This document shows positions 8,072-16,680 of a DNA stretch of 64,000 bases, piece after piece; positions within the stretch are counted from its first letter, which is position 1; each line of letters begins with the position of its first letter. This DNA is from Pseudomonas moorei. Lineage in GTDB: Bacteria; Pseudomonadota; Gammaproteobacteria; Pseudomonadales; Pseudomonadaceae. Under the pieces are notes generated by a model, which saw only the letters and a list, made by a program, of their open reading frames with translations, made no database searches and was not told the origin of the DNA. Made by a program: the position numbers and the translations under genes. The DNA is taken from positions 1 through 64,000 of the forward strand of contig NZ_VZPP01000002.1 in assembly GCF_008801475.1 (NCBI RefSeq), written 5' to 3'.

Positions 8072-8382
8072 CGCGGTATCTCCTCACACAAAGCGGGTGA
8101 TGGCCTCAGGCGGAGGCTCTTGTTATTGCCATCGTTCTCGCGTGGGAGACGGGCTTTGTAATGACAGAGCAAATGCCATGCCTAAATTTGAATGCGCGTT
8201 CAATAACTCCTAAAAACGACGTCGGAATGTGTCTGCATATGACGCGCGGCGAGTAGGGATTAAGAGGCCATCGGGCCGGACAAGTGCGCTGCCCCGTTGC
8301 GTGTGAGCAAATCGGTAGCACTTGTGGGAACAGGGCTGAAACGATACGGGGAAGAGTGTCACCGCAGGCACAGGTGACAGGC
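8072..8382. other. Intergenic region upstream of gbdR
   Basis: No coding sequence is supported here. The part nearest 8072 must hold the gbdR promoter on the minus strand; I see no convincing -10/-35 pair. The remainder leads into the hairpins at 8383-8460. Confidence 0.5.
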
Positions 8383-8409
8383 GGTCAGGGTCCCTGGCGA
8401 TCCCTGACC
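8383..8409 (+). ncRNA. Hairpin of a possible plus-strand small RNA
   Basis: GGTCAGGG (8383-8390) pairs perfectly with CCCTGACC (8402-8409). Together with the hairpin plus U-run at 8436-8460 this has the form of the 3' half of a small RNA in a gap with no plus-strand gene. The 5' end and promoter are not apparent, so the call is tentative. Confidence 0.3.
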
Positions 8410-8435
8410 CTGAGGTCATGATTTACCTGTTTGCG

Positions 8436-8460
8436 ACGCGCCAAAAGGTGGCGCGTTTTC
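8436..8460 (+). terminator. Plus-strand terminator-like hairpin
   Basis: ACGCGCCA-AAAGG-TGGCGCGT is a perfect 8-bp stem followed by a short U-run on the plus strand only. No plus-strand gene lies upstream within 1.6 kb, and the minus-strand reading has no U-run, so it does not serve sdaB. Confidence 0.55.
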
Positions 8461-8503
8461 GATCGGGTGTTCATTTAGCGCGCAGTTTTGACTGATCTGG
8501 CGC

Positions 8504-8595
8504 TATCGCTGGCAAGCCAGCTCCCATACTGATTTGTGGTGTGAGCCAGATATCAGACACACCGAAGAACCTGTGGGAGCTGGCTTGCCAGCGAT
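8504..8595. repeat. REPIN (GGCTTGCCAGCG type)
   Basis: atcgctggcaagccagctcc and the inverse agctggcttgccagcgat flank a 47-bp spacer just after the sdaB stop. Confidence 0.85.
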
Positions 8596-8611
8596 TGGGC
8601 TCGACACGGTC

Positions 8612-9988
8612 TCAGCACTCTACAGCGCTGACCGCCAACCCGCCCCGCGATGTTTCCTTATATTTGTCATGCATGTCGGCACCGGTATCGCGCATGGTGC
8701 GGATCACCCGATCCAGCGAGATGAAATGCTGACCATCGCCGCGCAAGGCCATCTGTGCCGCGTTGATCGCTTTCACCGCGGCAATCGCGTTGCGCTCGAT
8801 GCACGGCACCTGCACCAGCCCGCCTACCGGGTCACAGGTCAAGCCAAGGTTATGTTCCAGGCCGATTTCCGCTGCGTTGCACAGTTGCTCCGGCGTGGCG
8901 CCGAGGATTTCCGCCAACCCGGCCGCCGCCATGGCACAGGCCGAACCGACCTCCCCCTGGCAACCGACTTCGGCACCGGATATCGAAGCGTTCTTCTTGC
9001 ACAGAATCCCGACCGCAGCGGCCCCAAGGAAGTAGTCGACGACATTGGCGTCGGTCACGTCTTCGCTGAACTTCATAAAGTAGTGCAACACCGCCGGAAT
9101 GATCCCCGCCGCGCCATTGGTCGGCGCCGTGACCATGCGCCCGCCGGCCGCGTTTTCTTCGTTGACCGCCAGGGCGAACAGGTTGACCCACTCCATGGCA
9201 CTGAGCGTCGAGCCGATCACGTTGGGTTTGTTCAATTCCTGCAAGCTGCGATGCAGCTTGGCCGCGCGCCGGCGCACATTCAGGCCACCAGGCAGGATGC
9301 CTTCGTGCTTGAGGCCGTGATCCACGCAATCCTGCATGGCACGCCAGAGCTTCATCAAACCGCTGCGAATCTCTTCTTCACTGCGCCAGACCTTCTCGTT
9401 GGCCATCATTAATTCAGCCACGCGCAGGTCGTGCTTTTTGCACAGTTCCAACAGCTCGGCGGCGCTGGAGAAGTCGTAAGGCAATACGGTGCTGTCGAGG
9501 TCGACGACACCGCTGGATGCCTGGGCCTCATCGACGACAAAGCCACCGCCGACCGAATAGTAGGTGTCGCGATGCAGCTCGCCATGATCGTCTTCGACAA
9601 TCAGGGTCATGGCGTTGGGATGGAACGGCAGGTTCTCGTCGATCAGGCGCATGTCCCGGTCCCAGATAAAAGGCACCGACAGGCGACCGTCGAGCAACAG
9701 CGTGTGGGTTTCACGCAGGGTGGCGATGCGAATGCCGATTTGCGACGGATCGATCGCATCCGGCCATTCGCCCATCAGCCCCATGATCACCGCATTGTCG
9801 CTGCCGTGGCCGATGCCTGTGGCCGACAACGAACCGAAAAGCTGAACTTCGACGCGCCGCACTTGCTCCAGCAATCCGCGCTCACGCAAACCTTGCACGA
9901 ACAGCGCCGCTGCCCGCATAGGGCCCACGGTATGCGAACTGGAAGGGCCGATGCCGATTTTGAACAGGTCGAAAACACTGATAGCCAT
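8612..9988 (-). CDS. sdaB: L-serine ammonia-lyase (iron-sulfur)
   Basis: A 458-residue single-chain L-serine dehydratase that deaminates serine to pyruvate. The N-terminal beta domain begins [19 protein letters not shown], and the C-terminal alpha domain carries the Fe-S cysteines in [13 protein letters not shown] (near 340) and [18 protein letters not shown] (near 385). Length matches fused SdaA/SdaB enzymes. In Pseudomonas betaine breakdown yields glycine and then serine, so this gene drains the pathway into pyruvate and is known to be under GbdR control. The ATG at 9988 is preceded by ccaggag; an in-frame start 69 bp further upstream adds an unlikely low-complexity leader. Confidence 0.93.
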   Translation of the reverse strand: MAISVFDLFKIGIGPSSSHTVGPMRAAALFVQGLRERGLLEQVRRVEVQLFGSLSATGIGHGSDNAVIMGLMGEWPDAIDPSQIGIRIATLRETHTLLLDGRLSVPFIWDRDMRLIDENLPFHPNAMTLIVEDDHGELHRDTYYSVGGGFVVDEAQASSGVVDLDSTVLPYDFSSAAELLELCKKHDLRVAELMMANEKVWRSEEEIRSGLMKLWRAMQDCVDHGLKHEGILPGGLNVRRRAAKLHRSLQELNKPNVIGSTLSAMEWVNLFALAVNEENAAGGRMVTAPTNGAAGIIPAVLHYFMKFSEDVTDANVVDYFLGAAAVGILCKKNASISGAEVGCQGEVGSACAMAAAGLAEILGATPEQLCNAAEIGLEHNLGLTCDPVGGLVQVPCIERNAIAAVKAINAAQMALRGDGQHFISLDRVIRTMRDTGADMHDKYKETSRGGLAVSAVEC

Positions 9989-10424
9989 TACTGCCGGACT
10001 CCTGGATGTGCCAACTCCAGGCGCAAAAGCGCCCGGTGACGGAGCTGCTACGCTCAAGCTGCAATCCGTCGGGATGGCCGCATCATCAGGCTTTTAATTT
10101 GTCGTTCGACGTCTCACACCGACGCACTCATGCTCACGAACGCCGCGTGTCTTTTACGTCGTGTTTTCGCCGTTTTTTTGCGACACGCAGGGGGAAATCG
10201 GGCTGAAAAAAGCTGTAAGCGACGTCACTGACACTGGATGCGACCCTCCCTGTACTGGTTACGACGCACCCTGTAGGCGTCAGATTTTCACTGGTACATG
10301 ATCGTATCGACTCGATTGCAAGGCGCCGTGGTAGAGCTGTCTCCAAAACGCCATCCAACCGCAACCCATAAGTGCGGTGGTCCCAGTCGGAACACTGCCA
10401 AAAAAAACACCAAGGAGTCCATCC
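9989..10424. other. Divergent control region of sdaB and cbcXWV
   Basis: A 436-bp gap without a supported gene. It holds the 21-bp-period direct repeats at 10241-10275 and further CGAC-containing blocks at 10220 and 10181. It must contain both divergent promoters. Confidence 0.7.
10241..10275. promoter_or_regulatory. Candidate GbdR operator: direct repeats, 21-bp period
   Basis: CGACCCTCCCTGTA at 10241-10254 and CGACGCACCCTGTA at 10262-10275 match at 12 of 14 positions with starts 21 bp apart, the AraC-family half-site spacing. A weaker CGAC-led copy lies another 21 bp upstream at 10220. The site is 150 bp before cbcX, a known GbdR target; binding itself is inferred. Confidence 0.55.
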
Positions 10425-11372
10425 ATGAAAGGTTCCCCGTCGTTGTTGTTGGCCGCCATGCTTAGTCTGCCGCTCCTGGCGCAAGCCGCCGAGCCGGCAC
10501 AATGCAGTACCGTAAACTTCTCCGATGTCGGTTGGACCGATATCACCGCAACAACCGCCACCACCAGCGTCGTACTCGATGCCTTGGGCTACAAGACCAA
10601 GACCACAATGATTTCCGTGCCGGTGACCTACAAGTCCCTGGCCGACGGCAAGAACATGGATGTTTTCCTGGGGAACTGGATGCCGACCATGGAAAACGAC
10701 ATCAAGGCCTACCGCGATGCCGGCACCGTGGATACCGTGCGCACCAACCTCAAAGGCGCCAAATACACCCTGGCGGTACCACAGGCCCTGTATGACAAAG
10801 GCCTGCATGACTTCGCCGACATCGCCAAGTTCAAGAAAGAGCTCGACGGCAAGATTTACGGGATCGAGCCGGGTAATGACGGTAACCGTCTGATCCAGAG
10901 TATGATCGACAAGAACGCCTTCGGCCTCAAAGACGCCGGTTTCAAAGTGGTCGAATCCAGTGAAGCCGGCATGCTCTCGCAGGTCGACCGCGCGCAGAAA
11001 CGCGACACCGCCGTGGTGTTCCTCGGCTGGGCTCCTCACCCGATGAACAAGCGTTTCAAAATCCAATACCTCACCGGCGGCGACGATTATTTCGGCCCGG
11101 ATTTCGGTGCAGCAACCGTCCTGACCAATACCCGCAAGGGGTACACCCAGGAATGCAGCAACGTGGGTCAGTTGCTGAAGAATCTGGAGTTCACTGTCGA
11201 CATGGAAAGCACCCTCATGGGCAACATCCTGGACGACAAGATGAAGCCTGAAGCGGCCGCCAAGGCCTGGCTGAAAAAGAATCCACAGGTGCTCGATACC
11301 TGGCTCGCTGGCGTGACCACCATTGACGGTAAACCAGGCCTGGAGGCCGTGAAAGCCAAGCTCGCGCAGTAA
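10425..11372 (+). CDS. cbcX: Choline ABC transporter substrate-binding protein CbcX/ChoX
   Basis: A 315-residue periplasmic protein of the ChoX/OpuAC family with a signal peptide ending near residue 21 (LLAQA-AEP). It binds choline for the CbcWV core encoded immediately downstream. Start ATG at 10425 is preceded by ccaaggag; the longer open frame upstream is not preceded by a ribosome-binding site. It shares long blocks with CaiX at 1.4 kb, showing duplication of a binding protein to widen the range of one transporter. A 22-bp palindrome follows the stop by 9 bp and probably sets its expression above that of the permease. Confidence 0.93.
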   Translation: MKGSPSLLLAAMLSLPLLAQAAEPAQCSTVNFSDVGWTDITATTATTSVVLDALGYKTKTTMISVPVTYKSLADGKNMDVFLGNWMPTMENDIKAYRDAGTVDTVRTNLKGAKYTLAVPQALYDKGLHDFADIAKFKKELDGKIYGIEPGNDGNRLIQSMIDKNAFGLKDAGFKVVESSEAGMLSQVDRAQKRDTAVVFLGWAPHPMNKRFKIQYLTGGDDYFGPDFGAATVLTNTRKGYTQECSNVGQLLKNLEFTVDMESTLMGNILDDKMKPEAAAKAWLKKNPQVLDTWLAGVTTIDGKPGLEAVKAKLAQ

Positions 11373-11381
11373 TCGCTTACG

Positions 11382-11403
11382 CCGGGCGGGCTAGCCCGCC
11401 CGG
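11382..11403 (+). promoter_or_regulatory. Intercistronic 22-bp GC palindrome after cbcX
   Basis: Arm CCGGGCGGGCT is followed directly by its exact complement, giving a perfect 22-bp palindrome 9 bp after the cbcX stop. In RNA it would form a very stable stem. The T-rich sequence after it is interrupted, so partial termination or 3'-end protection are both possible. Confidence 0.65.
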
Positions 11404-11438
11404 GCTGTTTATTTCCTTGCATGCGGACGTTCACTACC

Positions 11439-12284
11439 ATGCTGATTGATCAGAAAATCCCCTTAGGCCAGTACATCGCGGGCTTCGTTGAATGGCTGAC
11501 GAAACACGGCGCCAGCACCTTCGACGCAATCGCCGTGACACTGGAAACGATGATCCACGGCGTGACATTTGCGCTGACCTGGTTCAACCCGCTGGCATTG
11601 ATCGGCCTGATTGCACTACTAGCACACTTCATCCAGCGCAAATGGGGCCTGACCGTATTCGTCATTGCCTCCTTTCTGCTGATCCTCAATCTGGGGTACT
11701 GGCAGGAAACCATGGAAACCCTCGCCCAGGTGATGTTCGCCACCCTGGTCTGCGTGGTCATCGGCGTCCCCCTGGGTATCGTCGCCGCGCACAAACCGAT
11801 GTTCTACACGCTGATGCGTCCGGTACTCGATCTGATGCAGACCGTACCGACCTTCGTGTACCTCATTCCTACCCTGACCCTCTTCGGTCTGGGTGTGGTC
11901 CCGGGTCTGATTTCGACGGTGGTGTTCGCGATTGCCGCGCCCATCCGCCTGACCTACCTGGGTATCCGCGATGTTCCGGAAGAATTGATGGACGCCGGCA
12001 AGGCCTTTGGCTGCTCGCGACGTCAACTGCTCTCGCGAATCGAACTGCCCCACGCCATGCCAAGCATCGCGGCCGGTATCACCCAGTGCATCATGCTGTC
12101 GTTGTCGATGGTGGTGATCGCGGCACTGGTGGGCGCCGATGGCCTGGGCAAACCGGTGGTCAACGCACTGAATACCGCTGATATCGCCCTGGGCTTCGAA
12201 GCCGGCCTGGCGATCGTACTGCTGGCGATCATGCTCGACCGTATCTGCAAACAACCCGAAGCCAAAGTAGGGGGTGACGCATGA
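11439..12284 (+). CDS. cbcW: Choline/betaine ABC transporter permease CbcW
   Basis: A 281-residue inner-membrane permease of the ProW/OpuAB type with about six transmembrane helices. The ABC-coupling EAA-like loop is visible as MDAGKAFGCSRRQLLSRIELPHAMPSI (only the start, MDAGKAFGCS, near residue 187). It partners CbcX or CaiX outside and CbcV inside. ATG at 11439 (MLIDQKIP) is chosen over an in-frame ATG at 11421, since the shorter form matches the usual N-terminus; neither has a strong ribosome-binding site, which suggests translational coupling or low expression. The stop overlaps the cbcV start (ATGA). Confidence 0.9.
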   Translation: MLIDQKIPLGQYIAGFVEWLTKHGASTFDAIAVTLETMIHGVTFALTWFNPLALIGLIALLAHFIQRKWGLTVFVIASFLLILNLGYWQETMETLAQVMFATLVCVVIGVPLGIVAAHKPMFYTLMRPVLDLMQTVPTFVYLIPTLTLFGLGVVPGLISTVVFAIAAPIRLTYLGIRDVPEELMDAGKAFGCSRRQLLSRIELPHAMPSIAAGITQCIMLSLSMVVIAALVGADGLGKPVVNALNTADIALGFEAGLAIVLLAIMLDRICKQPEAKVGGDA

Positions 12285-13459
12285 GCATTATTCGCTTCGA
12301 TAACGTCGACGTTATCTTCTCCAAGGATCCACGCGAGGCACTCAAGCTGCTGGATCAAGGCATGACCCGCAACGAGATCCTGAAAAAGACCGGGCAGATC
12401 GTGGGGGTCGAAAAGGCCAGCCTGGACATCGAAAAAGGTGAAATCTGCGTACTGATGGGCCTGTCCGGCTCCGGCAAGTCCAGTCTGTTGCGCTGCATCA
12501 ACGGCCTCAACACCGTCAGCCGCGGCAAGCTGTTCGTCGAGCATGAAGGCAAGCAGATCGACATTGCGTCCTGTACCCCGGCGGAACTGAAAATGATGCG
12601 CACCAAGCGCATCGCGATGGTGTTCCAGAAGTTCGCCCTGATGCCTTGGCTGACGGTGCGCGAGAACATCAGCTTCGGCCTCGAAATGCAGGGTCGTCCC
12701 GAGAAGGAACGACGCAAGCTGGTGGACGAAAAGCTTGAGCTGGTGGGCCTGACCCAGTGGCGCAACAAGAAACCCAACGAGCTGTCCGGTGGCATGCAAC
12801 AACGCGTGGGCCTGGCCCGCGCCCTGGCGATGGACGCCGACATTCTGCTGATGGACGAACCGTTCTCGGCCCTCGACCCGCTGATCCGCCAAGGCCTGCA
12901 GGACGAACTGCTGGAACTGCAACGCAAGCTGAGCAAAACCATCGTGTTCGTGAGCCACGACCTCGATGAAGCCCTGAAGCTCGGTAGCCGTATCGCGATC
13001 ATGAAAGACGGCCGGATCATCCAGTACAGCGTGCCGGAAGAGATCGTGCTGAACCCGGCGGATGACTACGTGCGGACCTTCGTGGCCCACACCAACCCGC
13101 TGAACGTACTGTGCGGTCGCAGCCTGATGCGCACCCTGGACAACTGCAAGCGCATCAACGGTTCGGTGTGCCTCGATCCGGGCGGCGACTCCTGGCTGGA
13201 CCTGGCCGAAGGCAACACCATCAAGGGTGCACGCCAGAACGGCTCGGTTCTGGACCTGCAGAACTGGGTACCGGGTCAGGCGGTTGAAGGGTTGGGTCGT
13301 CGACCAACGCTGGTGGATTCGAACATCGGCATGCGCGATGCGCTGCAGATTCGTTATCAGACCGGCAACAAACTGGTGCTGCACGACAACAACCATGTGG
13401 TCGGGATTCTCGGCGACAGCGAGCTGTACCACGCGCTGCTCGGCAAGAACCTGGGGTAA
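12281..13459 (+). CDS. cbcV: Choline/betaine ABC transporter ATP-binding protein CbcV
   Basis: A 392-residue ATPase of the ProV/OpuAA family. Walker A is GLSGSGKSS (near residue 62), the signature is LSGGMQQRVGLARA (near 168), and Walker B is ILLMDEPFSALDP (near 189). A C-terminal CBS-like regulatory half follows after about residue 270. Its start overlaps the stop of cbcW by four bases, so translation is coupled. It energises uptake for several binding proteins including CaiX. A strong terminator follows 12 bp after the stop and closes the operon. Confidence 0.94.
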   Translation: MSIIRFDNVDVIFSKDPREALKLLDQGMTRNEILKKTGQIVGVEKASLDIEKGEICVLMGLSGSGKSSLLRCINGLNTVSRGKLFVEHEGKQIDIASCTPAELKMMRTKRIAMVFQKFALMPWLTVRENISFGLEMQGRPEKERRKLVDEKLELVGLTQWRNKKPNELSGGMQQRVGLARALAMDADILLMDEPFSALDPLIRQGLQDELLELQRKLSKTIVFVSHDLDEALKLGSRIAIMKDGRIIQYSVPEEIVLNPADDYVRTFVAHTNPLNVLCGRSLMRTLDNCKRINGSVCLDPGGDSWLDLAEGNTIKGARQNGSVLDLQNWVPGQAVEGLGRRPTLVDSNIGMRDALQIRYQTGNKLVLHDNNHVVGILGDSELYHALLGKNLG

Positions 13460-13471
13460 GGCAACAGACAC

Positions 13472-13502
13472 AAAAACGCCGCGAGAGAATCGCGGCGTTT
13501 TT
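13472..13502 (+). terminator. Terminator of cbcXWV
   Basis: aaaaacgccgcg pairs perfectly with cgcggcgttttt over a 7-nt loop, a classic rho-independent terminator usable on both strands. Confidence 0.92.
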
Positions 13503-13530
13503 GTTGGTGCATAGAACCTGTGGAAAAACC

Positions 13531-13620
13531 TGTGGGAGCGAGCTTGCTCGCGATGAGGGCGGAACATTCAGCCTAAGTGTTGACTGACCCACCGCCATCG
13601 CGAGCAAGCTCGCTCCCACA
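13531..13620. repeat. REPIN between cbcV and betT
   Basis: Perfect opposed arms tgtgggagcgagcttgctcg over a unique spacer, in the convergent gap. Confidence 0.9.
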
Positions 13621-13660
13621 GGGATTGCGGTGCAGCTACTCGCACCGCATCCCTCAAGCC

Positions 13661-15658
13661 TTAGCTATACACCCGGCCAAGGAGCTGCCGATGGCTTTCA
13701 AACTGGTCGAGCACGTCACGGGTGATCTGATCCTGGGTGAAGCCCATCAAGTCGTAGTCCTGGCTGCCGTTGTGCAGGTACACCTCGGCACGGTAGTAAC
13801 GCTGACGCGATTCATCGGACTGAGCCGACTCGGTTGGCGTGGCCAGGTAGCCGTCCAGGCTCACTTCGTAGACAAACGGGTTGCCCTCTTCCATCTCCAC
13901 CCGTACGCCCATGCAACGCTTGGACTTGCCCAGCAGCGTCTGCACTTGCAGGCCCTGGGCACGCATTTGCGCCGTCGCATCCTGCAACGCCGGGCTCACA
14001 TGCTTGTCCATGAAACGCTGCACGACAGACTGGCTCGGTTGCAGGTCCAGTTGCGTCAAACGCTCGCTGAAACCACGACGACCACGCGCCGCCAGCTCGG
14101 CTTGTTCCTGTTCGATCTGCACGTCCTGGCGCATGGCCTTGTGCAAGCCGAACATGAAGAACACCAGCACCACCGAGAACGGCAGGCCGGCCAGCACCAC
14201 CATGGTTTGCATGGCCTCGAAGTTACCGGCAAACAGCAGACCGATGGTCACCAGGGTGATCACCACCGACCAGAAGATCCGCAACCAGTGCGGGGCGTCT
14301 TCGTCGACGTTACCGCCCTTGCACGAAAGGTTGGCCATCATCACCGCGCCGGAGTCCGCCGGGGTCAGGAACAACACGAAACCGACAAAGATCGACACGC
14401 CGATCACGACTTTCGACGCCGGGTAATGCTCCAGCAACTGGTAGATAGCCATGGACGGCTGTTCCAGCGCCGTCTTGCCGAGCTCCACCGCACCGTGGTT
14501 CATCACCAGGTCCAGCGCCGAGTTACCGAAAATCGACAGCCACGCCAGGGTGAAACCCAACGGAATCAGCAGTACGCCGGCCACCATCTCACGCACCGTG
14601 CGACCACGGGAGATACGCGCGACGAACATGCCCACGAATGGTGCCCAGGAAATCCACCAGGCCCAGTAGAACAGGGTCCACAGGCCCAGCCAGCGGTCGG
14701 ACTTCTCTGTGTCGCCTTCGTACACATAGAGGTCGAAGGTTTTCAGCACCACGCCGTTCAGGTAATCACCGACGTTCTGCACAAAACCATTGAGCAAGTG
14801 CAGGGTCGGGCCGAACAGCAGCACGAAAATCAGCAGGCCGCTGAACAGCACGATGTTCAGGTTGGACAGGCGACGGATGCCGTTTTCCACGCCCGACACC
14901 GCAGCAATGGTCGCCACCGTGCTCATCACGATGATCACGATCAGCAGGTTGGTGTTGCTGTGTTCCATGCCGAACAGGTTTTCAAGGCCCGACGACACTT
15001 GCAGCGAACCAATCCCCAGGTTGGTCACCAGACCCAACAGGGTCACGAACATGCCAAAGCCGTCCACCGCATGACCGGCCGCACCCTTGACCCATCGCTC
15101 GCCCACCAGCGGATACAACGCCGAACGCAACGCCAGTGGCTGGTTATGCCGATAGGCAAAGTACGCCACGGCCAGGCCGACCAGCGCATAGATCGCCCAG
15201 CCGTGCAGGCCCCAGTGCAGGAACGTCAGCTGAACCGCCTGACGCGCGGCGAGGTTGCTGCCCGCCACGCCTTCCGGCGGGTTGAAATAATGGTCCAGCG
15301 GCTCGGAAGCGCCGAAGTACAACAGCGAAATGCCGATGCCCGACGAGAACAGCATCCCCGCCCAGGCGCCGTAGCTGAAGTCCGGGGTATCGTCCTTGCT
15401 GCCGAGCTTGAGCTTGCCGTAGGACGAAAACGCCAGGCCAACGACAAAAATCAGGTAGGCGGCGATCACCACCATGTAGTACCAGCCGAAGCTGCGGGAC
15501 AACCAGGCCTGCGCCGTACCGAGCATTCTGCCGGCCTCTTGCGGGGCGATGATCAGAATGGCGGTCAACAACAGAATCAACGCGGTAGAGGTGTAGAACA
15601 CCCAACCGTTGACCGTCACCTTCTCGGGTGGGGTCTTTATTAGCGAGGCAGAACTCAT
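13661..15658 (-). CDS. betT: BCCT-family choline transporter BetT
   Basis: A 665-residue secondary transporter with twelve predicted transmembrane helices (about residues 15-480) and a long cytoplasmic C-terminal domain (about 485-665) typical of BetT. The BCCT signature WTLFYWAWWISWAPFVGMF (near residue 325) is complete. It imports choline with protons or sodium for osmoprotection and feeds the divergent betIBA operon. The long C-terminal domain is known to tune activity to osmolarity in relatives. ATG at 15658 follows ggagc. The 321-bp divergent gap holds the palindrome described as the BetI operator. Confidence 0.94.
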   Translation of the reverse strand: MSSASLIKTPPEKVTVNGWVFYTSTALILLLTAILIIAPQEAGRMLGTAQAWLSRSFGWYYMVVIAAYLIFVVGLAFSSYGKLKLGSKDDTPDFSYGAWAGMLFSSGIGISLLYFGASEPLDHYFNPPEGVAGSNLAARQAVQLTFLHWGLHGWAIYALVGLAVAYFAYRHNQPLALRSALYPLVGERWVKGAAGHAVDGFGMFVTLLGLVTNLGIGSLQVSSGLENLFGMEHSNTNLLIVIIVMSTVATIAAVSGVENGIRRLSNLNIVLFSGLLIFVLLFGPTLHLLNGFVQNVGDYLNGVVLKTFDLYVYEGDTEKSDRWLGLWTLFYWAWWISWAPFVGMFVARISRGRTVREMVAGVLLIPLGFTLAWLSIFGNSALDLVMNHGAVELGKTALEQPSMAIYQLLEHYPASKVVIGVSIFVGFVLFLTPADSGAVMMANLSCKGGNVDEDAPHWLRIFWSVVITLVTIGLLFAGNFEAMQTMVVLAGLPFSVVLVFFMFGLHKAMRQDVQIEQEQAELAARGRRGFSERLTQLDLQPSQSVVQRFMDKHVSPALQDATAQMRAQGLQVQTLLGKSKRCMGVRVEMEEGNPFVYEVSLDGYLATPTESAQSDESRQRYYRAEVYLHNGSQDYDLMGFTQDQITRDVLDQFESHRQLLGRVYS

Positions 15659-15890
15659 GGCACAGATGCTCCGGGCAGTGCGAGAGAAGAACGCAAGGCA
15701 GTGTGTTACCCGACCAATCGGTTAGTGGGCAGCCGACCGGTGGGTGATATAAAGACACGCCGAAAAAGCCCGAAGCCCTGCAGACGCCAGCGCGTACAGG
15801 ATTCGAGCGTTTTCGGATGTCGGTTTGACGCCATTTACATGTAGGAAAAATCTGTAAGCAGCGACGAATTGTCGCAGATCTTATTCTTTG

Positions 15891-15910
15891 TTGATTGAAC
15901 GTTCAATCAA
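15891..15910. promoter_or_regulatory. BetI operator (perfect 20-bp palindrome)
   Basis: TTGATTGAACGTTCAATCAA is a perfect palindrome in the 321-bp betT-betI gap, 70 bp before betI. Its TTGATT can act as a -35 with caaaat 16 bp downstream as -10, so a bound repressor would block RNA polymerase. The site fits the TetR-family BetI repressor, which is released by choline. The rest of the gap (15659-15890) shows no gene. Confidence 0.8.
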
Positions 15911-15979
15911 AACAAAATAGACTGGCCTCAGCCCGGTGGTCGTTCTTCGTCCGCCGGAAGGCCTAAGGAGATGTGCAAG

Positions 15980-16573
15980 ATGCCCAAGGTCGGTATGCAA
16001 CCCATCCGCCGCCAGCAGTTGATCGAAGCCACTTTGCAGGCTGTCGATCAGGTCGGTATGGGGGACGCCAGCATTGCGCTGATCGCCCGTTTGGCCGGTG
16101 TCTCGAATGGCATCATCAGTCACTACTTTCAGGACAAGAACGGCCTGATCGCCGCCACGATGCGGTATCTGATGAGCGTCCTGAGCGAGAACGTCACCCT
16201 GCGCCGCCAAGCGCTGGCAGACGACAGCCCCCGGGCACATCTGCAGGTGATCATCGAAGGCAACTTCGACGCCAGCCAGGTCAATGGCCCGGCAATGAAA
16301 ACCTGGCTGGCCTTCTGGGCCACCAGCATGCACCAGCCGTCTTTGCACAGGTTGCAGCGGATCAACGATCACCGTCTGTATTCCAACCTGTGCTGCCAGT
16401 TCCGCCGTGTGTTGCCGCTCGATCAAGCGCGCAGCGCCGCCCGTGGCCTGGCAGCCCTCATTGACGGGTTGTGGTTGCGCGGCGCGTTGTCGGGAGACGC
16501 TTTCGACACCGAGCAGGCGCAACAGATCGCTTACGAATACATGGATATCCAATTGGCCAAGCAGGTGAGTTAG
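15980..16573 (+). CDS. betI: BetI, choline-responsive TetR-family repressor
   Basis: A 197-residue TetR-family repressor. The N-terminal helix-turn-helix covers about residues 10-55 ([20 protein letters not shown]), and the rest is the choline-binding and dimer domain. It represses betIBA and usually betT in the absence of choline. ATG at 15980 lies 9 bp after taaggag; the ATG at 15971 abuts that sequence and is not usable. It is first in betI-betB-betA, with a 107-bp gap to betB. Confidence 0.95.
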   Translation: MPKVGMQPIRRQQLIEATLQAVDQVGMGDASIALIARLAGVSNGIISHYFQDKNGLIAATMRYLMSVLSENVTLRRQALADDSPRAHLQVIIEGNFDASQVNGPAMKTWLAFWATSMHQPSLHRLQRINDHRLYSNLCCQFRRVLPLDQARSAARGLAALIDGLWLRGALSGDAFDTEQAQQIAYEYMDIQLAKQVS

Positions 16574-16680
16574 AGCACACATAACCGCTCGACCCCTGAA
16601 CCGCCACCGACCAGCGACGCCAAGGCTCCACGGCACGCCCGGTGGTTAACGCCAACCACTTATGCTCTTGCGAGGACTAT

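Noticed and set aside
13577..15643. 688-codon plus-strand open frame opposite betT
   Set aside because: It is a shadow of the betT codons: His/Gln-rich, no family resemblance, while the minus strand encodes a complete BCCT transporter.
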